A stretch of DNA of 64,000 nucleotides from Rugosimonospora acidiphila (GCF_039543385.1 NZ_BAABJQ010000004.1:186001-250000); one strand, 5' to 3'; positions 8,384-16,665 are shown, counted from the first letter of the stretch. Made by a program: numbers and translations. Notes: a model not told the origin generated them from the sequence alone.

Positions 8384-9904
8384 ATGGCCGCAGAAGTACA
8401 GATGTCCGAGGTCCACGACCATCCGGAGTCCCACCCTCAGCCAGCGCCGGAAGCGGACACGCCACCCCACCCGGAGCCCGCCGACGACCTGGTGACCACT
8501 CGGCACACTTTGCGGATCGGTGGCGCCGAGCGGGCGTACACGACCACGGCCGGCCGGATAGTGGTGCGCCAGGAGGTGCACAAGGACGACGTCTTCAACG
8601 GCCACAGGGCCAAGGCCGAGGTGTTCCTGACCTCATACACGCTCGACGGGGTCGAGCCGGGGCAGCGGCCGGTGACGTTCGCCTTCAACGGCGGGCCCGG
8701 CTCCGCCAGCGTCTGGCTGCACATCGGTCTGCTCGGGCCGCGCCGCGTGGTGATGGGCGACGCCGGTGCCCTGCTGCCGCCGCCGTACGGCGTGACCGAC
8801 AACGCCGAGACCCTGCTCGCCCACTCCGATCTGGTCTTCATCGACCCGGTCTCGACCGGGTATTCGCGGGCCGCGCAGGGCGAGAAGCCCAAGGACTACC
8901 ACGGCTACACCGGGGACATCGAGTCGGTCGGCGAGGTGATCCGGCTGTGGACCTCACGCAACAACCGCTGGCTGTCGCCCAAGTACCTGTGCGGCGAGTC
9001 CTACGGAACCCTGCGCGCGGCGGCCCTGTGCCGTCACCTCCAGGAGCGCTTCGGCATGAACCTCAACGGCCTGATGCTCATCTCCTCGGTGCTGGACCTC
9101 GGCACCCTCGAATTCAGCCCGGACCAGGACGTCTCGTACCCGCTCTACCTGCCCACCTACGCGGCCATCGCGCACTACCACGGGCTGCACGGCGAGCGCC
9201 CGCTGGCGGACGTGCTCGCCGAGGCCGAACGGTTCGCCGGCCGCGAGTACCCGTGGGCCCTGGCCCGGGGCTCCCGGCTGGCGCCGCAGGAGCGGGCCGA
9301 GGTCCTGACCACCCTGGCGCGGCTGACCGGCCTCGACGCGGGCTACCTCGACCGGGTCAACCTGAGGGTCGAGCACGTCAGGTTCTTCACCGAACTGCTC
9401 CGCTCCCGCCAGCGCACCGTCGGCCGCCTGGACGGCCGGTTCCTCGGCTGGGACGCCGACTACGGCCAGGAGCGCTTCACCGCCGACCCGTCCTACGACG
9501 CGATAGTGGGGCCATACACCGCCGCGATCAACCACTACCTCCGGGCCGAGCTGGGTTACGCCAACGACCTGCCGTACGAGGTGCTCACCAACCGGGTGGA
9601 GCCCTGGTCGTACAAGGAGTTCGAGGGTAAGCCCGTCACGGTGGCCGACAAGCTCGCCGCCGCCATGCGGGCCAACCCGCACCTGCGCGTGTACGTCGCC
9701 TGCGGGTACCACGACGGCGCCACGGCCTATCACGCCACCGAGCACACCATCTCGCACCTGGCCATCCCCGACCAGCTGCGCGCGAACATCGAGCTGCGCT
9801 ACTTCGAGGCGGGCCACATGATGTACGTGCACGAGCCGAGCCGGCTGGCCCTGTCCCGGCAGCTGGCCGCGTTCGTGAGCGGGGCGGCGAGCGAGGATTC
9901 CTGA
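8384..9904 (+). CDS. Peptidase S10 family protein (serine carboxypeptidase-like)
   Basis: The 506-residue alpha/beta-hydrolase carries the S10 oxyanion signature NGGPGS (102-107) and nucleophile elbow GESYG with Ser206. Asp444 (in GYHDGAT) and His478 (in GHMMYVHEPSR) are placed to complete the triad. There is no signal peptide; the first 35 residues are His/Pro/Glu-rich, so it seems cytoplasmic. S10 enzymes remove C-terminal residues, and bacterial members are poorly characterised. TAGTGT 6 nt upstream of ATG 8384 suggests a leaderless mRNA; Met7 is an alternative start. Confidence 0.88.
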   Translation: MAAEVQMSEVHDHPESHPQPAPEADTPPHPEPADDLVTTRHTLRIGGAERAYTTTAGRIVVRQEVHKDDVFNGHRAKAEVFLTSYTLDGVEPGQRPVTFAFNGGPGSASVWLHIGLLGPRRVVMGDAGALLPPPYGVTDNAETLLAHSDLVFIDPVSTGYSRAAQGEKPKDYHGYTGDIESVGEVIRLWTSRNNRWLSPKYLCGESYGTLRAAALCRHLQERFGMNLNGLMLISSVLDLGTLEFSPDQDVSYPLYLPTYAAIAHYHGLHGERPLADVLAEAERFAGREYPWALARGSRLAPQERAEVLTTLARLTGLDAGYLDRVNLRVEHVRFFTELLRSRQRTVGRLDGRFLGWDADYGQERFTADPSYDAIVGPYTAAINHYLRAELGYANDLPYEVLTNRVEPWSYKEFEGKPVTVADKLAAAMRANPHLRVYVACGYHDGATAYHATEHTISHLAIPDQLRANIELRYFEAGHMMYVHEPSRLALSRQLAAFVSGAASEDS

Positions 9905-9923
9905 CCCGGGCGGCCGCCGGCAC

Positions 9924-9929
9924 TAATCT
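9924..9929 (+). promoter_or_regulatory. -10 element for a leaderless transcript (TAATCT)
   Basis: TAATCT lies 7 nt before ATG 9937 and 19 nt after the preceding stop codon, so the SAM-hydrolase gene may be transcribed independently of the peptidase gene. Confidence 0.5.
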
Positions 9930-9936
9930 TCCAGGC

Positions 9937-10722
9937 ATGCCTCGGTACGACTGGATGACGCTGACCACCGACTACGGGCTCACCGACGGATTCGTGGCCG
10001 CGCTGCACGGGGTGGCGGCCAGGCGCTGTCCCTGGCTGCGGGTCATCGACGTCACCCACCAGATCCCGGCGGGCGACGTGGCCCGGGGCTCGGCCGTACT
10101 GGCCCAGACGGTGGCGTACCTGCCGGCGGCCGTGCACGTGGCGGTGGTCGACCCGGGCGTGGGTACCGCCCGCCGGGCCATCGCCGTCCAGGCGCGCGAC
10201 GGGATCCTGGTCGGCCCGGACAACGGCCTGCTGCCGGCGGCCGCCGACGCGCTGGGCGGGGTGCGGCTGGCGGTGTGGCTGGACGATCCGGGCTGGTTCC
10301 TGCCGGAGGTCTCCCGCACCTTCCACGGCCGGGACGTGTTCGTGCCGGTGGCCACGCGGCTGGCCGGCGGGGCGCCGATCGAGTCCGCGGGTACCCGGCT
10401 CGACCCGGCCGCCCTGGTGCGGCTGCCCGACCCGGTGGTCAGCGTCGGCGACGGGTACCTGGAGGCCGAGGTGCTCACGGTGGACGGCTTCGGCAACGTC
10501 CAGCTGGCCGCCGCCGGGGCGGCCCTGGACGGCCTGGGCGAGCGGCTGACCGCGGGGGGCCAGCACGCGGCCAGGGGCGGCACGTTCGGCGATGCGCCGC
10601 CCGGCGAGCTGGTGGTCTTTGTGGACTCGGCCGGCCTGGTGGCGCTGGCCATCAATGGGGGACGGGCCGCGGACGTGCTGACCGTCTCCCCCGGCGACGT
10701 GCTGCGGGTCGCCACCCGCTAG
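9937..10722 (+). CDS. SAM hydroxide adenosyltransferase / S-adenosyl-L-methionine hydrolase (DUF62, fluorinase-like fold)
   Basis: The 261-residue protein belongs to the family that uses water/hydroxide to split S-adenosylmethionine into adenosine and methionine. Seen: LTTDYGLTDGFVAALHG (9-25) with the conserved Asp, VDPGVGT near 70, GPDNGLL near 92, and the C-terminal beta-barrel. The family is related to fluorinases and chlorinases, but the loop typical of fluorinase is not evident, so halogenation is not proposed. Its physiological purpose is unclear family-wide. Confidence 0.88.
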   Translation: MPRYDWMTLTTDYGLTDGFVAALHGVAARRCPWLRVIDVTHQIPAGDVARGSAVLAQTVAYLPAAVHVAVVDPGVGTARRAIAVQARDGILVGPDNGLLPAAADALGGVRLAVWLDDPGWFLPEVSRTFHGRDVFVPVATRLAGGAPIESAGTRLDPAALVRLPDPVVSVGDGYLEAEVLTVDGFGNVQLAAAGAALDGLGERLTAGGQHAARGGTFGDAPPGELVVFVDSAGLVALAINGGRAADVLTVSPGDVLRVATR

Positions 10723-10760
10723 TGCGCCACCCGTGCGTCAGCGTGCCACCCGTGCGTCAG
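10723..10760. repeat. 19-bp tandem duplication spanning a stop codon
   Basis: Two copies (10723-10741 and 10742-10760, 17 of 19 identical) lie between convergent genes. The right copy includes the TGA stop (10757-10759) of the minus-strand GNAT gene; the left copy abuts the TAG of the plus-strand gene. Confidence 0.8.
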
Positions 10761-11251
10761 GGCGCCACCGGGTCGGCCGCCTGGCCGGGCTCGACCGCGG
10801 ACTCGAGGCTCAGCGACTTCGGCTCGAAGCCGTGCCGGCGGTAGAAGGCGATGGCGCGCTCGTTGGCCGCGTATGCGGTCACCGACATCCGGCGGGCCCC
10901 CTGGCTCGCCGCCCACCGCGCGAACGTCAGCACCAGTCCGGTGCCCACGCCCTTGTCGCGCGCGTCGGGCTCGACGAACACGTTCTCCAGCTCGGCCACC
11001 TTGATCGGCCGGGTCGGGTACGGCCCGTTCACCCGCGCGACCAGGTACCCGATCGTCCGCCCGTCCTCGACGGCGATCCAGCACGCCGCGCCATGGGTGG
11101 TGAGCACGGCCCGGTAGTAGCGGTGCCCCTCCCGGGCGGGCCAGCCCACGTCGAGGTAGGCGTCACGCAGCCCGCCATCCTCGGCGAACAGGCCGCTGGA
11201 CAGCGCGACGACCGCGGGAATGTCGTCGAACGACGCCAGGCGAATCTCCAT
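10757..11251 (-). CDS. GNAT family N-acetyltransferase
   Basis: The 164-residue protein shows a typical GNAT fold: IRLASFDDIPAVVALS at the N-terminus, central strand VAELENVFVEPDARDKGVGTGLV with the acetyl-CoA loop R-D-K-G-V-G-T, and C-terminal ANERAIAFYRRHGF. The substrate is unknown. ATG 11251 is chosen over upstream codons because TACCGT stands 7 nt before it (leaderless). The upstream DNA is filled with short tandem repeats rather than another gene. Confidence 0.85.
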   Translation of the reverse strand: MEIRLASFDDIPAVVALSSGLFAEDGGLRDAYLDVGWPAREGHRYYRAVLTTHGAACWIAVEDGRTIGYLVARVNGPYPTRPIKVAELENVFVEPDARDKGVGTGLVLTFARWAASQGARRMSVTAYAANERAIAFYRRHGFEPKSLSLESAVEPGQAADPVAP

Positions 11252-11385
11252 CCGAACGACGGTACGCGGCGCGGGCCCCACCCGAGCGCCATCCCGCTAA
11301 CGGCACGCGATGGCCCGCCAACGCCACGCGACGGCCCGCCAGCAGGAGGCGACGCCCCGCCGCCAGCGGCGCCCAACACACCGCA

Positions 11386-11457
11386 GCCGGACGTGCGGAA
11401 CCAGCCGGACGTGCGGAACCAGCCGGACATGCGGAACCAGCCGGACGTGCGGAACCA
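11386..11457. repeat. 18-bp minisatellite, four copies
   Basis: Four tandem 18-bp units (11386-11403, 11404-11421, 11422-11439, 11440-11457) differ by one base in the third. They lie between the permease gene and the GNAT gene. Another imperfect 21-bp duplication is found at about 11300-11340. The rest of the 246-bp gap shows no gene. Confidence 0.9.
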
Positions 11458-11497
11458 GCCGGCACGCCGAGGCCGACGCCGACGCGGACGGCCGTGG

Positions 11498-12739
11498 TCA
11501 GGCCGATCCGGTCAGCAGCAGTGCGCCCAGGGCGCCGGCCATCCCGACCACCGCAAGGCAGGCCCCCGTGCGACTCAGCCGGCCCAGCGACACCGCCACC
11601 CCCTGCGAGCGGCAGCGCTCGTACCAGATCAGGGTGGCCAGCGACGCCCACGGCGTGATGATGGGGCCGAGGTTGGTACCGACGAGCAGCGCCAGCAACT
11701 GGTCGTGGTTGGGTACCGGCACCACGGCCTCCCCCGCCAAGTACGCCGGCAGATTGTTAAGCAGGTTGGACAGCCCGGCGCCCACGCCCGCCGCCCGGAA
11801 CAGCCCGACCGCTCCGCCGTCGGGACCGATCAGCGTCCGCAGCAGTGAGTCCAGCCCGTGCCGTCCGATCGTCTGGATGACCAGGAACAGCCCGGTGACG
11901 AACACCAGCAGCCGCAGCGGGATCAGGCCCCAGCGCAGGTTCGCCCGGTCGGCGACGAGGAACCCCACCACCGCGATGCCGGCCGCGACGGCGCTGGCCA
12001 CCTCCAGCGGCACCGCCAGCAGGATGCCCACGATGAACAGCAGGCACGCCCCGCAGCAGACCAGGAACAGCCCGGACCGGTGGGGCCGACGCGGCAGCGG
12101 CGGGGTGTACCGGTCGGCACCCCGCGCGCCACGACGCCAGTAGAAGACCCAGAGGAACAGCATCGTGGCCAGGATCGCGGCCAGTTGGGGCAGCAACATC
12201 CGGTGCGCGAACACCACCGGCGCCAACCCGACCCGCTGGGCCGCCAGGACGTTGGTGAGGTTGGACACGGGCAGCAGGAGGCTGGCGGTGTTGGCCAGCC
12301 AGACCGTGGTCATTGCCAGCGGCAGCGGGCTGCCGCCGATCCTCGTCGCCAGCGCGAGCATGACCGGGGTCAGCAGCACCGCCGTGGTGTCCAGGTTGAG
12401 GGTGATGGTGGTGAACGAGGCGAGCACGACGCAGAGCAGGAACAGCAGCGGGTAGCTGCCCCGGGCCAGGCGCGCGATCCAGGCCGCGATCACGTCGAAC
12501 ACCTCGGCCGCTGCGGTCAGCTCGGCGAGCGGGATCACCGTGGCCAGGAACAGCAGGATGGGCAGGATGCGCCGCAGGGTGGCGTCGGTCTCAGACAGCG
12601 GCAGCAGGCCGCTGGCCACACACCCGGCACCGGCGACAAACAGGACGATCGCGACCCAATCCAGCGGGTGCAGCCCACGCAGCCGGTACGCCAGACCGGC
12701 CGGGCCCGGCATCGATGGCGGATTCTCCGGCTTGATCAT
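11498..12739 (-). CDS. SLC13/ArsB-NhaD superfamily permease
   Basis: The 413-residue protein has about 11-12 membrane segments. It carries two inverted halves with the ion-transporter features LDTTAVLLTPVML and the helical-hairpin elements NLTNVLAAQ and GTNLGPIITPWASL, as in arsenite (ArsB), citrate and Na+/H+ (NhaD) transporters. The GTNLGPIITP motif is especially typical of ArsB-like members. No ars genes are nearby, so the substrate is undetermined. ATG 12739 begins the soluble N-terminus; TAGGAT lies 8 nt upstream. The longer frame beyond it crosses tandem 15-bp repeats and is unlikely to be coding. Confidence 0.82.
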   Translation of the reverse strand: MIKPENPPSMPGPAGLAYRLRGLHPLDWVAIVLFVAGAGCVASGLLPLSETDATLRRILPILLFLATVIPLAELTAAAEVFDVIAAWIARLARGSYPLLFLLCVVLASFTTITLNLDTTAVLLTPVMLALATRIGGSPLPLAMTTVWLANTASLLLPVSNLTNVLAAQRVGLAPVVFAHRMLLPQLAAILATMLFLWVFYWRRGARGADRYTPPLPRRPHRSGLFLVCCGACLLFIVGILLAVPLEVASAVAAGIAVVGFLVADRANLRWGLIPLRLLVFVTGLFLVIQTIGRHGLDSLLRTLIGPDGGAVGLFRAAGVGAGLSNLLNNLPAYLAGEAVVPVPNHDQLLALLVGTNLGPIITPWASLATLIWYERCRSQGVAVSLGRLSRTGACLAVVGMAGALGALLLTGSA

Positions 12740-12881
12740 TGGGCGGCATCCTAACCCGGGGGTCCGGCCGGACGTCGAACGACGCTCGGCCCGTACCGAG
12801 CCGGCCCGGACCGAGCCGGCCCGTCCCGCCGGTACGCGATGGTCGGCCTCGACCGACCTGGCCATACGGCAGGATGGTGGC

Positions 12882-13676
12882 ATGCCGGAGGGGGACACGG
12901 TCTGGAACACCGCGCGCGTGCTTCACCGCGCGCTGGCGGGCTGCCGGCTGACCGCCTCGGACTTCCGGGTACCACGGCTGGCCACCGTCGACCTGACCGG
13001 CGCCACGGTGCTGGAGTCGGTCAGCCGCGGCAAGCACCTGCTGCTGCGCCTGCTCGAACCGGACGGCGAGGGCCGGGTGAGCCTGCACTCACACCTGCGG
13101 ATGGACGGTGCCTGGCGGGTGTACGAGGCGGGTGCCCGGTGGGCATCGCATCCGGCACACCTGATCCGGGTGGTACTGCGCACCCACGACCACGTGGCGG
13201 TCGGACACCACCTGCACGACCTGGCCCTCGTCCCGACCGGGCAGGAGGAGACCCTGGTCGGGCACCTGGGGCCCGACCTGCTCGGCCCGGACTGGGACGA
13301 GGACGAGGCGGTGCGCCGACTCGCCGCCCACCCGGACACCAGCATCGCCGAGGCGCTGCTGGACCAGTCCAACCTGGCCGGCATCGGCAACCTGTACAAG
13401 TCCGAGGTGCTGTACCTGCGGGGCGTCTGGCCGTGGACCCCGGTGCGGAAGGTTGCCAACCTCGGTGCCGTCGTCGGGCTCGCCAAGAAGCTGCTGCACG
13501 CGAACCAGGGCCGGTGGACTCAGAGCACCACCGGATCGCTGCGTAGGGGCCAGACGACCTACGTCTACAACCGCCGCACCCAGCCGTGCCGGCGCTGCGG
13601 AACCCTCATCGAAGAGGCCGAGCAGGGCGAGCGGATCACCTTCTGGTGCCCGGTCTGCCAGCCCGCGCCCGCCTGA
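12882..13676 (+). CDS. nei: Fpg/Nei family DNA glycosylase (endonuclease VIII type)
   Basis: The 264-residue base-excision glycosylase/AP lyase starts MPEGDTVW: Pro2 is the catalytic imine-forming residue and Glu3 the acid. The H2TH region (LLDQSNLAGIGNLYKSEVLYL) binds DNA, and a C-terminal zinc finger shows CRRC and CPVC pairs. The PEGDT start and the absence of PEL motifs indicate Nei rather than Fpg. It likely removes oxidised pyrimidines. CAGGAT lies 6 nt before the ATG. It is near lhr, as Nei2 is in mycobacteria (from memory). Confidence 0.93.
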   Translation: MPEGDTVWNTARVLHRALAGCRLTASDFRVPRLATVDLTGATVLESVSRGKHLLLRLLEPDGEGRVSLHSHLRMDGAWRVYEAGARWASHPAHLIRVVLRTHDHVAVGHHLHDLALVPTGQEETLVGHLGPDLLGPDWDEDEAVRRLAAHPDTSIAEALLDQSNLAGIGNLYKSEVLYLRGVWPWTPVRKVANLGAVVGLAKKLLHANQGRWTQSTTGSLRRGQTTYVYNRRTQPCRRCGTLIEEAEQGERITFWCPVCQPAPA

Positions 13677-13758
13677 CCCGGCCGCCGCCCGTGGCCCGCG
13701 GCCGATGGCGCGTACCGGGGTGGGCCGGCCGCGTGCCAGAAGCGGCGGGCGGTGCGGC

Positions 13759-14514
13759 TCAGCCGAGGGTACGCAGCTCGGACAGGCCGGCCGCGACCCC
13801 GCGCAGCAGGTCGGTGGCCTCCCGCATGCGGCCGACCGCGGTGCCGTCCGTCGACAGCCGGCCGTTGGCCGCCACGTACCCCGCGGCCGCCCCGACCAGC
13901 TTCTCGTAGGCGTCCACGCCCTCGGTGAAGTGCCTGAGCAGGTCGGCGTGCGCGCGCTCCAGTTCGGCGTCGTCCGACGTCACGGTCAGCGCCCGCTCCA
14001 CGGCCGCGGTGCGCTCCCCGAGGTCGCGCAGGGTGTGCTCGGCGGACCTCGCCTCCAGTGCCACCGGCTGCGCCGTTCCGTCCAGCCGCGGGGCGAGCCC
14101 GGCGAAGGTGTGCGCGGCCCGGTCGAGGCGCGTCCACGCCGGCAGCACCGAGGATCCGTGCAGCCGTGCTCGCGTCCGGACGCGCTGAAGCTCGGCGACC
14201 GCGCTGCGCCCGGCCGGCAGCCGGGACACCAGCGCCTCGACCCGGGACCAGCTCCGCTCGCCGGGCCGGATCGGATCCGGCGGCTCGGGGGCCGGCTGGG
14301 CGGTCAGCTCACGCAGGTCGCTCCACCGCCACCAGGTCAGCGCGGCCGAGCCACCGAACAGTGCGGCCCAGACCGCGTCAGGCCAGCCGACGCCGTGGTA
14401 CGGCACCAGGATCGCGGTCGCTCCGGCGAACGATCCGGCCACCACACTCCACCGGCGGGCGGAGCGGCGCAGCCGGCGGAGCTGCCGGAAATACCGTGCC
14501 CGTTGGTCAGCCAT
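13759..14514 (-). CDS. pspM: Phage shock envelope stress response protein PspM
   Basis: The 251-residue protein has a basic N-terminus, two hydrophobic segments (about 25-42 and 47-63) and a long C-terminal coiled-coil/helical region. That layout, and its position directly downstream of pspA and clgR, match the actinobacterial PspM, a membrane partner that acts with PspA in envelope-stress sensing. ATG 14514 has GGGGGAG 5 nt upstream and is preferred over the in-frame GTG two codons earlier. The gap from pspA is 29 nt, so the two are probably co-transcribed. Confidence 0.82.
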   Translation of the reverse strand: MADQRARYFRQLRRLRRSARRWSVVAGSFAGATAILVPYHGVGWPDAVWAALFGGSAALTWWRWSDLRELTAQPAPEPPDPIRPGERSWSRVEALVSRLPAGRSAVAELQRVRTRARLHGSSVLPAWTRLDRAAHTFAGLAPRLDGTAQPVALEARSAEHTLRDLGERTAAVERALTVTSDDAELERAHADLLRHFTEGVDAYEKLVGAAAGYVAANGRLSTDGTAVGRMREATDLLRGVAAGLSELRTLG

Positions 14515-14543
14515 CGCCACTCCCCCCGTTACGGTGCCAGGGC

Positions 14544-15410
14544 TCAGCCGGTCGCCTGGTCGCCGGTCGCCTTGTCACGCGACATGTTGGCGCGGATCTC
14601 GTCCAGCCGAGCGACGCTCGCGTCCTTCTGCGCGTTGCCGGCGGGAGCGGCCTCGACCGCGGGCTGCGCGGGCGCGCCGGCCAGCTGCTCGCCGGCCATG
14701 CTGGCCCGGATCTGCTCCAGCCGGGAGGCGCCCGCCATGTCCAGCGTGGACTTCTGCACCTCCAGCATGCGGCCCTCGACCGAGTTCGAGGCCAGCTCGG
14801 CGCGGCCCATCGCGGTCGCGTACCGCTGCTCGATCTTGTCCCGCACCTCGTCGAGCGAGGGCGTGTTGCCCGGCGCCGCCAACGAGGACATCGACTCCAG
14901 CGACCTCGCCACGGTCTCCTGCATCTTGGCCTGCTCCAGCTGGCTCATCAGCTGGGTGCGCTCGGCCAGCTTCTGCTGGAGGATCTGCGCGTTGTTCTCC
15001 ACCGCACGGCGGGCCTGGGTGGCCGCCGACAGCGCCTGGTCGTGCAGGGTCTTGAGATCCTCCATCGACTGCTCGCTGGAGACCAGCTGGGTCGCGAAGG
15101 TCTGCGCGGTGGTCTCGTACTTGACCGCCTCGTTCTCGTTGCCTGTCGTACGGGCCTTGTCCGCGAGCACCAGGGCCTGGCGCGCCGAGGACTGCAGCTT
15201 CTGGACCTCGTCCATGGTGCGGGACAGCTTCATCTCCAGCTGGCGCTGGTTTCCGATGACCGCCGCCGCCTGCTGGACCAGGGCCTGGTGCTGCCGCTGT
15301 GCGTCCTCGATCGCCTGCTGGATCTGCACCTTGGGATCGGCATACTCGTCGATCTTGGCGCCGAACAGCGCCATCAAGTAGCGCCAGCCCTTGACGAACG
15401 GATTCGCCAT
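14544..15410 (-). CDS. pspA: PspA/IM30 family envelope stress protein
   Basis: The 288-residue ESCRT-III-like membrane-remodelling protein begins MANPFVKGWRYLMALF, an amphipathic membrane-binding helix, followed by the canonical long hairpin coiled coil (about 25-210; DPKVQIQQAIEDAQ). A variable C-terminal tail holds two near-repeats of the pattern ARLDEIRANM/SRLEQIRASM. PspA stabilises stressed inner membrane. The start is supported by GAGAGGAA upstream. The C-terminal repeat pair is typical of actinobacterial PspA. Confidence 0.93.
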   Translation of the reverse strand: MANPFVKGWRYLMALFGAKIDEYADPKVQIQQAIEDAQRQHQALVQQAAAVIGNQRQLEMKLSRTMDEVQKLQSSARQALVLADKARTTGNENEAVKYETTAQTFATQLVSSEQSMEDLKTLHDQALSAATQARRAVENNAQILQQKLAERTQLMSQLEQAKMQETVARSLESMSSLAAPGNTPSLDEVRDKIEQRYATAMGRAELASNSVEGRMLEVQKSTLDMAGASRLEQIRASMAGEQLAGAPAQPAVEAAPAGNAQKDASVARLDEIRANMSRDKATGDQATG

Positions 15411-15520
15411 ATCTGTCGGTTCCTCTCTGCGGCCGTGGTGATGTGCGTCGCCTCTGTCGTCTTCCCCATCGTCGCAGGAGGATGCGAACCCGTCACGCCG
15501 GCTACGGGGCAACTCAAGGT

Positions 15521-15549
15521 TGGTCCGGACAATACGCTTATCCGGACCA
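15521..15549. promoter_or_regulatory. Operator-like inverted repeat upstream of pspA
   Basis: Perfect 9-bp arms TGGTCCGGA (15521-15529) and TCCGGACCA (15541-15549) are separated by 11 nt, giving a 20-bp centre-to-centre distance, suited to a dimeric HTH regulator. It ends 111 bp upstream of the pspA ATG. Which regulator binds is unknown; ClgR is the obvious candidate. Confidence 0.55.
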
Positions 15550-15720
15550 GGCGCAGATACCCAGTGTGCGCGCTGCTCGGGGCAGGTGGCCACTTCTCCG
15601 GCCGCCCTCGGCTTGATCGCCTGGCGCCCAAACGGACGCGGGTAGGGCCACGGCGGAATTCGCTCATCCGGGCGGCGAACCCGGCGTGGGCGATCCCGGC
15701 TGCGAACCCGACCCGATCAT

Positions 15721-15747
15721 CTTGATCAAATTCCGATATTGATCAAG
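15721..15747. promoter_or_regulatory. AT-rich inverted repeat CTTGATCAA / TTGATCAAG
   Basis: Perfect 9-bp arms (15721-15729, 15739-15747) flank an AT-rich 9-nt spacer; each arm itself contains the palindrome TTGATCAA. It could be a protein-binding site for pspA control or an end-of-transcript hairpin for clgR, whose stop codon is 130 nt away. Confidence 0.5.
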
Positions 15748-15876
15748 CCTCGGCGCTCAATCGGTCAGACAATTTCGGGCCGCCACCCCGGTGATCCTTG
15801 ATCGGTTCGCCGCCGGAAAGGCGTGGGACGCTGGCCCCACGCCGCCTGGGCGGACCCTCGGAGGAGACGGCGCCGA

Positions 15877-16419
15877 TCAGACGCCGGACAACACGTCGCG
15901 CCGGATGGTCCGGGCGCGCAGCGTGGTGGACAGCGGAGTATCCCGCCGGATCATCACGGCCATGTGGCCGTCGACCGTGGTCGCGACGCTCGCCTCGGCG
16001 GCGGCGTGCCCTGGACGCGCGGCGGACGCCGACGCGAGTGCGGCCGAGTCGGACCCCTGACGACCTTCGGAGGCCCCGACCAGGGCCACCGGCTCGGACG
16101 CCTGGCCCTCCGGAACCTCGGCGGACCGCTCGGGTGCGGAGGCCACTGCCCGCTGCTCGGGGGTCGGCGCGGCGGTTTCGCCCCGCTCGCTGCTGGCCAC
16201 CGTGGAGCTGACCTCGCGAAGGAGCTCGGAGAGCCGCGCGCCAAGGGCGTCGCAGACCGCCGCCAGCAACTCGCTGGAGGCCTCCTTCTGGCCGCGCTCG
16301 ATCTCGGAGAGGTAGCCCAGGCTGACGTTGGCGGCGGTGGAGACTTCCCGCAGGGTCCGGTGCTGTGCCTGCCGGCGGGCTCGCAGTGCGTCGCCGATCA
16401 CCCGACGTAACAGGATCAT
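15877..16419 (-). CDS. clgR: HTH transcriptional activator ClgR
   Basis: This 180-residue XRE-type regulator carries the HTH at about 8-65 (RARRQAQHRTLREVS ... NVSLGYLSEIERGQKEAS), which matches ClgR, the activator of clp protease genes and, in mycobacteria, of the psp genes. The C-terminal half is Ala/Ser/Glu-rich and is longer than the roughly 110-residue ClgR I recall, with a final conserved-looking RRDVLSGV end. Gene order clgR-pspA-pspM supports the call. The start follows GAGGGGGT by 3-4 nt. The actinobacterial protein is unstable and cleared by Clp; the C-terminal end may be the degron (inference). Confidence 0.87.
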   Translation of the reverse strand: MILLRRVIGDALRARRQAQHRTLREVSTAANVSLGYLSEIERGQKEASSELLAAVCDALGARLSELLREVSSTVASSERGETAAPTPEQRAVASAPERSAEVPEGQASEPVALVGASEGRQGSDSAALASASAARPGHAAAEASVATTVDGHMAVMIRRDTPLSTTLRARTIRRDVLSGV

Positions 16420-16665
16420 CGCACCCCCTCGCGGTTTCCCGCCACGGTACCCGGTTCCGGCGCCACGACACCACTGCCCCGCCGAGCCGGACACTCTTGC
16501 ACAGGCAATAACGCCCGGCACCCGAGCACAGCTTCCCGAACCGTCGAAAAAGTTTTGGCGCGTCCGGACCGCCCGGCCGCCTCCGGCCTCCCCCGGCCCT
16601 CCGGGCGGATGGCCCCGGTCGAGACCACCGGGCGAGACCACCGGACGAGTGACCGACGATATCCG

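Larger units (their letters stand above)
15411..15876. promoter_or_regulatory. psp intergenic control region (466 bp, no gene)
   Basis: No plausible coding sequence is present. The stretch is AT-richer than its flanks and contains two strong inverted repeats, listed separately. In mycobacteria clgR, pspA and pspM form one operon driven from the clgR promoter; this long gap suggests that pspA has its own promoter here (inference). Confidence 0.6.

Noticed and set aside
8384..11251. A biosynthetic cluster (SAM-lyase-like enzyme, peptidase, GNAT) possibly for halogenation
   Set aside because: The genes have independent promoters and mixed orientation; the SAM enzyme fits the common hydrolase type.
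11386..11457. Possible CRISPR or iteron origin
   Set aside because: Four contiguous 18-mers without spacers; no replication gene or AT-rich unwinding region nearby.
16420..16665. Sigma-E type promoter (GGAAC...GTT) for clgR
   Set aside because: GGAAC is present near 16456-16460 (minus) but no GTT at the required distance was found.
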